The notes below the pieces were generated by a model. It ran no database searches and was not told the origin of the DNA. It saw only the letters and a program-made list of their open reading frames with translations. From an uncultured Alphaproteobacteria bacterium (lineage in GTDB: Bacteria > Pseudomonadota > Alphaproteobacteria > Rhizobiales > Hyphomicrobiaceae): a stretch of DNA of 9,062 bases. The stretch covers positions 1 to 9,062 of the forward strand of contig CALFEM010000573.1 of NCBI GenBank assembly GCA_937950105.1. The letters run 5' to 3'. Below, in pieces: positions 7,360 to 9,062 of the stretch (position 1 is its first letter; every line of letters starts with the position of its first letter). The translations under genes were made by a program, and so were the position numbers.

Positions 7360-7455
7360 CGTCATGGCCGGCCTCCGAGCCGTCCATCCAGAAACCCGGA
7401 ACTCGACGCTTCGAGCAAGCTGCACTGGATGGGCGGGTCAAGCCCGCCCATGACG
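7360..7455. repeat. Palindromic intergenic element with two hairpin arms
   Basis: The arms 7360-7391 and 7425-7455 are imperfect inverted copies of each other, beginning CGTCATGG and ending CCATGACG, with CATCCAG/CTGGATG at the inner ends. Each arm is itself a hairpin: 7429-7437 pairs perfectly over 9 bp with 7443-7451 around loop TCAAG, and the left arm has a similar stem with one mismatch. In the middle, CTCGA (7402-7406) and TCGAG (7411-7415) close a 4-base loop. The sequence type (GTCATGGCCGG...CCGCCCATGAC) resembles the dispersed REP-like elements common between genes in Bradyrhizobium-related genomes. That is recalled, and copy number cannot be seen in one window. Such elements often affect mRNA ends. 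Confidence 0.65.
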
Positions 7456-7470
7456 AGGTAGAGGGAAGAG

Positions 7471-7561
7471 CCTCAAGTCTGCAAACGAAAAGGTCAGGTT
7501 GCCAAAGGCCTCGGCCTTTGGCGGAGGTCTGGAGGCAGCGCCTCCAGTCTCTCACTTGGAG
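7471..7561 (+). promoter_or_regulatory. Structured leader that may mask the SDR ribosome binding site
   Basis: Two perfect adjacent hairpins are visible: GCCAAAGGC (7501-7509) with GCCTTTGGC (7514-7522), loop CTCG; and CTGGAGGC (7529-7536) with GCCTCCAG (7540-7547), loop AGC. Flanking them, CTCAAGT (7472-7478) can pair with ACTTGGAG (7554-7561) with one bulged G, giving a three-way, cloverleaf-like fold. The closing strand includes GGAG (7558-7561), the Shine-Dalgarno sequence of the SDR gene, whose ATG 7568 lies 6 bases further on. The pairings are read directly; a regulatory role is inference. It could also be a dispersed palindromic repeat that happens to end at the gene start. Confidence 0.45.
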
Positions 7562-7567
7562 AAATGT

Positions 7568-8323
7568 ATGAAACGTCTGGACGGCAAAATCGCCATCGTT
7601 ACCGGTTCGGCGGGGGGTATCGGTCTCTCGATCGCGGAAGTGTTCGCGGCCGAAGGTGCGCATGTCGTCATCGCCGATGTCGATGGCGCGGCGGGCGAGG
7701 CGGCGGCCGCGTCGATCACCGCCAAGGGCGGCGCGGCGAGCGCGTTCCCGTGCGACGTGTCGCGCGGGCAGGACGTCAGCGCGTTGTTCCGCAGCATCGA
7801 CAGCCGCCACGGCAAAGCCGACGTGATCGTCAACAACGCCGGCATCAACGTGCGCGCCGACTTCCGCCACCTGACCGACGCCGAATGGGTGCAGTTGCGC
7901 GAAGTGAACCTCGACGGCGTGGTGCGCATCGCGCGTGACGGCTTTCAGTTGTTGAAGGCCGCCGGAAGCGGCTCGCTCGTCAACGTCGCCTCGATCATGG
8001 GGCATCGCGGTCTGCGCCAGCTTGCGGCGTACTCCGCAACAAAGGGCGCGGTGGCGGCGTTGACCCGGGCGCTGGCAGTCGAGTACGCGCCGTTCGGCAT
8101 CCGCGTGAACACGGTGTCGCCGGGCTTCGTCGAGACGGCGTTGACGGAGCGCGTGCTGAAGAATCCCGCCATCCGCAAGGCGCTCATCGATCAGACGCCG
8201 ATGCGCCGCTTCGGCACAGGTGAGGACATCGCGCGGGCGGCGCTGTTCTTCGCCAGCGACGACTCGAGGTTCGTTACCGGCGCCGAGCTGATGGTCGATG
8301 GCGGAATGTCGGCGGGGCTCTGA
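7568..8323 (+). CDS. SDR family oxidoreductase
   Basis: A 251-residue classical short-chain dehydrogenase/reductase, the normal length. The Rossmann motif TGSAGGIG is at residues 12-19, and Asp37 at the end of the second strand (VVIADVD) suggests NAD(H) rather than NADP(H). NNAG is at 89-92. The catalytic residues are Ser142 (NVASIMG), Tyr155 and Lys159 (YSATK), followed by the conserved RVNTVSPGFVET and the C-terminal GAELMVDGGMSAG. It belongs to the large FabG-like/glucose-dehydrogenase-like group; the substrate cannot be assigned and the neighbours do not help. ATG 7568 is chosen because GGAG lies 6 bases upstream and the usual SDR N-terminus (KRLDGKIAIVTG) starts here. An in-frame TTG at 7499 would translate the upstream hairpins and is unlikely. 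The 262-base gap before it suggests its own transcription unit. Confidence 0.92.
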   Translation: MKRLDGKIAIVTGSAGGIGLSIAEVFAAEGAHVVIADVDGAAGEAAAASITAKGGAASAFPCDVSRGQDVSALFRSIDSRHGKADVIVNNAGINVRADFRHLTDAEWVQLREVNLDGVVRIARDGFQLLKAAGSGSLVNVASIMGHRGLRQLAAYSATKGAVAALTRALAVEYAPFGIRVNTVSPGFVETALTERVLKNPAIRKALIDQTPMRRFGTGEDIARAALFFASDDSRFVTGAELMVDGGMSAGL

Positions 8324-8345
8324 TCGTCGGCGGTATCCGTGGAGA

Positions 8346-8360
8346 GACGGCCGGGCCGTC
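8346..8360 (+). other. Short hairpin after the SDR gene
   Basis: GACGGC (8346-8351) and GCCGTC (8355-8360) form a 6-bp perfect stem with a 3-base loop, 22 bases after the SDR stop codon. No T-run follows, so it is only a weak terminator candidate. Nothing else is recognisable in the 102-base gap apart from the ribosome site GGAAGAGAG before 8426. Confidence 0.25.
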
Positions 8361-8425
8361 ACGACGTTGCCATGGTTTCGCCGCGACAGTGTCGGCGCAA
8401 GCTGCATCAGGGAAGAGAGACGATC

Positions 8426-8752
8426 ATGAGCATCACGAAGGCCGGCATCGTCGCGTCGATAGCATGGGCAATGGCCCTGCTCGCGTCGCCGTCCGTCGCG
8501 TGGGCGGCGCCCGAGACCTATGGCTTCGACAAGGAGCACACCGAGGTCCGCTTCAGCTGGGATCATCTCGGGCTGTCGCGCCAGTCGGGTCGCTTTCACG
8601 GCGTCACCGGCACGGTGGTGTTCGATCAGGAGCGGCCCGAGGCGAGCAGCATCGACGTGAAGCCGCCCAAGGAGGCGCCGACCAGCACCGGTTGCGGGGG
8701 CAGCGTCCCCAGCACTTCCCGGACGTCACCGGCGAAGCTGACGACGCGGTAG
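8426..8752 (+). CDS. YceI-family protein, 3' part lost at a junction
   Basis: The 108-residue frame starts at ATG 8426 with GGAAGAGAG just upstream; an in-frame extension to 8339 lacks a signal peptide at its start. Residues 1-27 form a signal peptide (cleavage AWA|AP). Residues 30-78 match the start of the YceI fold: TYGFDKEHTEVRFSWDHLG, then RFHGVTGTVVFDQERPEASS. YceI proteins are periplasmic lipocalin-like proteins that bind long polyisoprenoid or amphiphilic ligands, normally about 170-200 residues. After about residue 78 (base ~8659) the family sequence stops, and the remaining 30 residues are the antisense reading of an alpha/beta hydrolase gene. The protein as written would lack most of the barrel and is unlikely to work. 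This is either a genuine truncation or a chimeric assembly. Confidence 0.7.
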   Translation: MSITKAGIVASIAWAMALLASPSVAWAAPETYGFDKEHTEVRFSWDHLGLSRQSGRFHGVTGTVVFDQERPEASSIDVKPPKEAPTSTGCGGSVPSTSRTSPAKLTTR

Positions 8753-8979
8753 TCGCCCTCGTCGGACCAGTCGGATTCCCCGTGGCCGCGCAGGTCGACG
8801 GTCACGGCCTGCCAGCCGCGCTGCGCGACGGCGGCCGCGGCCCTGCCCCAGGAGCGACGCGTCTGCCCGCCACCGTGCAGGAACACCACGGCCCGCGCTT
8901 GCGGATCCCCCAACCGGTCGGCGACGATGCGCACGCCACCGGTCCCCTGGATCGAAAACGGCTCCACTGCCATGGGCAT
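8626..8979 (-). CDS. Alpha/beta hydrolase, N-terminal part, 3'-truncated
   Basis: A minus-strand frame of 117 residues beginning at ATG 8979 (ATG 8973 is two codons later). It shows the opening half of an alpha/beta hydrolase: VVFLHGGGQTRRSW (oxyanion-hole HGGG at residues 35-38), TVDLRGHGESDWSDEGDY (60-77), and the nucleophile elbow VGASLGG with Ser103. The frame runs out soon after (LLASGRS, stop 8626-8628), so the catalytic Asp and His and about 150 residues of a typical member are missing. The loss falls where the convergent YceI gene also breaks, so both are truncated by the same junction. The HGGGQTRRSWG and DLRGHGESDW wording reminds me of actinobacterial members, which would be foreign to the rest of the window (inference from memory). 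No Shine-Dalgarno sequence is seen upstream. Confidence 0.7.
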   Translation of the reverse strand: MPMAVEPFSIQGTGGVRIVADRLGDPQARAVVFLHGGGQTRRSWGRAAAAVAQRGWQAVTVDLRGHGESDWSDEGDYRVVSFAGDVREVLGTLPPQPVLVGASLGGFTSMLLASGRS

Positions 8980-8985
8980 CAGGTG

Positions 8986-8991
8986 ATACTA
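8986..8991 (-). promoter_or_regulatory. Possible -10 element of a leaderless hydrolase transcript
   Basis: Read on the minus strand, TAGTAT (TANNNT form) stands 6 bases before ATG 8979, and there is no Shine-Dalgarno sequence between them. This spacing fits a leaderless promoter as found in many actinobacteria. A 6-base match is weak by itself. Confidence 0.25.
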
Positions 8992-9035
8992 AGCCGCTTC
9001 AATACGATGCAGCGGGGCGTCCCGAGGAGAAACCC

Positions 9036-9062
9036 ATGCGGCTTGACGAGTACATGTCCATG
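9036..9062 (+). CDS. Start of an unidentified gene (3'-partial)
   Basis: ATG 9036 is preceded by a strong GAGGAGA Shine-Dalgarno sequence at 9024-9030, and the frame is open to the window end: nine residues, MRLDEYMSM. It is divergent from the alpha/beta hydrolase, with 56 bases between the two starts. The opening resembles N-termini of some amidase-signature enzymes (M-x-L/F-D/E-E-Y), but nine residues cannot identify a family. Confidence 0.45.

Noticed and set aside
6163..7425. Minus-strand open frame of 420 codons opposite gor
   Set aside because: The plus strand encodes an intact glutathione reductase with all catalytic motifs; the antisense frame has a shadow composition and no motifs.
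7499..7567. N-terminal extension of the SDR starting at an upstream TTG
   Set aside because: It would translate the two hairpins, has no ribosome site, and normal SDR proteins begin where ATG 7568 does. The open frame through the hairpins is probably accidental.
7349..8599. Minus-strand open frame of 416 codons opposite the SDR and the YceI start
   Set aside because: It crosses the palindromic elements and lies opposite an intact SDR; no domain is seen.
1..9062. CRISPR arrays, tRNA or rRNA genes, insertion sequences, phage or defence genes
   Set aside because: I saw no regularly spaced direct repeats, no tRNA-like cloverleaf with an acceptor end, no transposase or integrase motifs, and no toxin-antitoxin or restriction motifs.

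Overview
The window reads as high-GC alphaproteobacterial chromosome, most likely from the order Hyphomicrobiales (Rhizobiales). The main reasons are the secD-secF-Mth938-squalene/phytoene-synthase gene order, a DUF2059 gene directly before a glutathione reductase gene, and an inverted-repeat intergenic element of a type common in that order. The last ~400 bases look different and may have another origin. Family names come from recognising motifs and overall sequence character; no database search was possible.

Layout: (1) 1-3060, a tightly spaced plus-strand cluster: the 3' end of secD, secF, a small Mth938-domain (NDUFAF3-like) gene, a small multi-pass membrane gene resembling part of the PuuD membrane domain, and a divergent squalene/phytoene synthase-like (NDUFAF6-like) gene. 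(2) 3106-5262, a large exported SGNH/GDSL hydrolase. (3) 5263-5422, an intergenic region with three GC-rich hairpins, two of which compete. (4) 5423-7305, an exported DUF2059 protein followed by glutathione-disulfide reductase. (5) 7306-7567, an intergenic region with a palindromic element of two hairpin arms and then a structured leader that could mask the ribosome binding site of the next gene. (6) 7568-8323, a short-chain dehydrogenase/reductase. (7) 8426-8752, a YceI-family gene whose 3' part is missing. It runs into the 3'-truncated end of a minus-strand alpha/beta hydrolase (8626-8979). A further plus-strand gene starts at 9036 and is cut by the window end.

How the genes fit together: SecD and SecF form the proton-driven accessory part of the Sec translocase, and four encoded proteins (SGNH hydrolase, DUF2059, YceI and the secDF products) belong to the envelope or its export. 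The Mth938 and synthase-like genes are the bacterial counterparts of two mitochondrial complex I assembly factors, so the first cluster may join membrane protein insertion with respiratory-complex assembly. DUF2059-gor is a small envelope/redox pair.

Most of the window is ordinary housekeeping sequence. The clearest anomaly is the YceI/hydrolase junction near 8638-8660, where two genes in opposite orientation both lose their 3' ends within about 20 bases. This is either a real rearrangement or, quite possibly, a chimeric assembly join. I did not find convincing evidence of a new multi-gene system.
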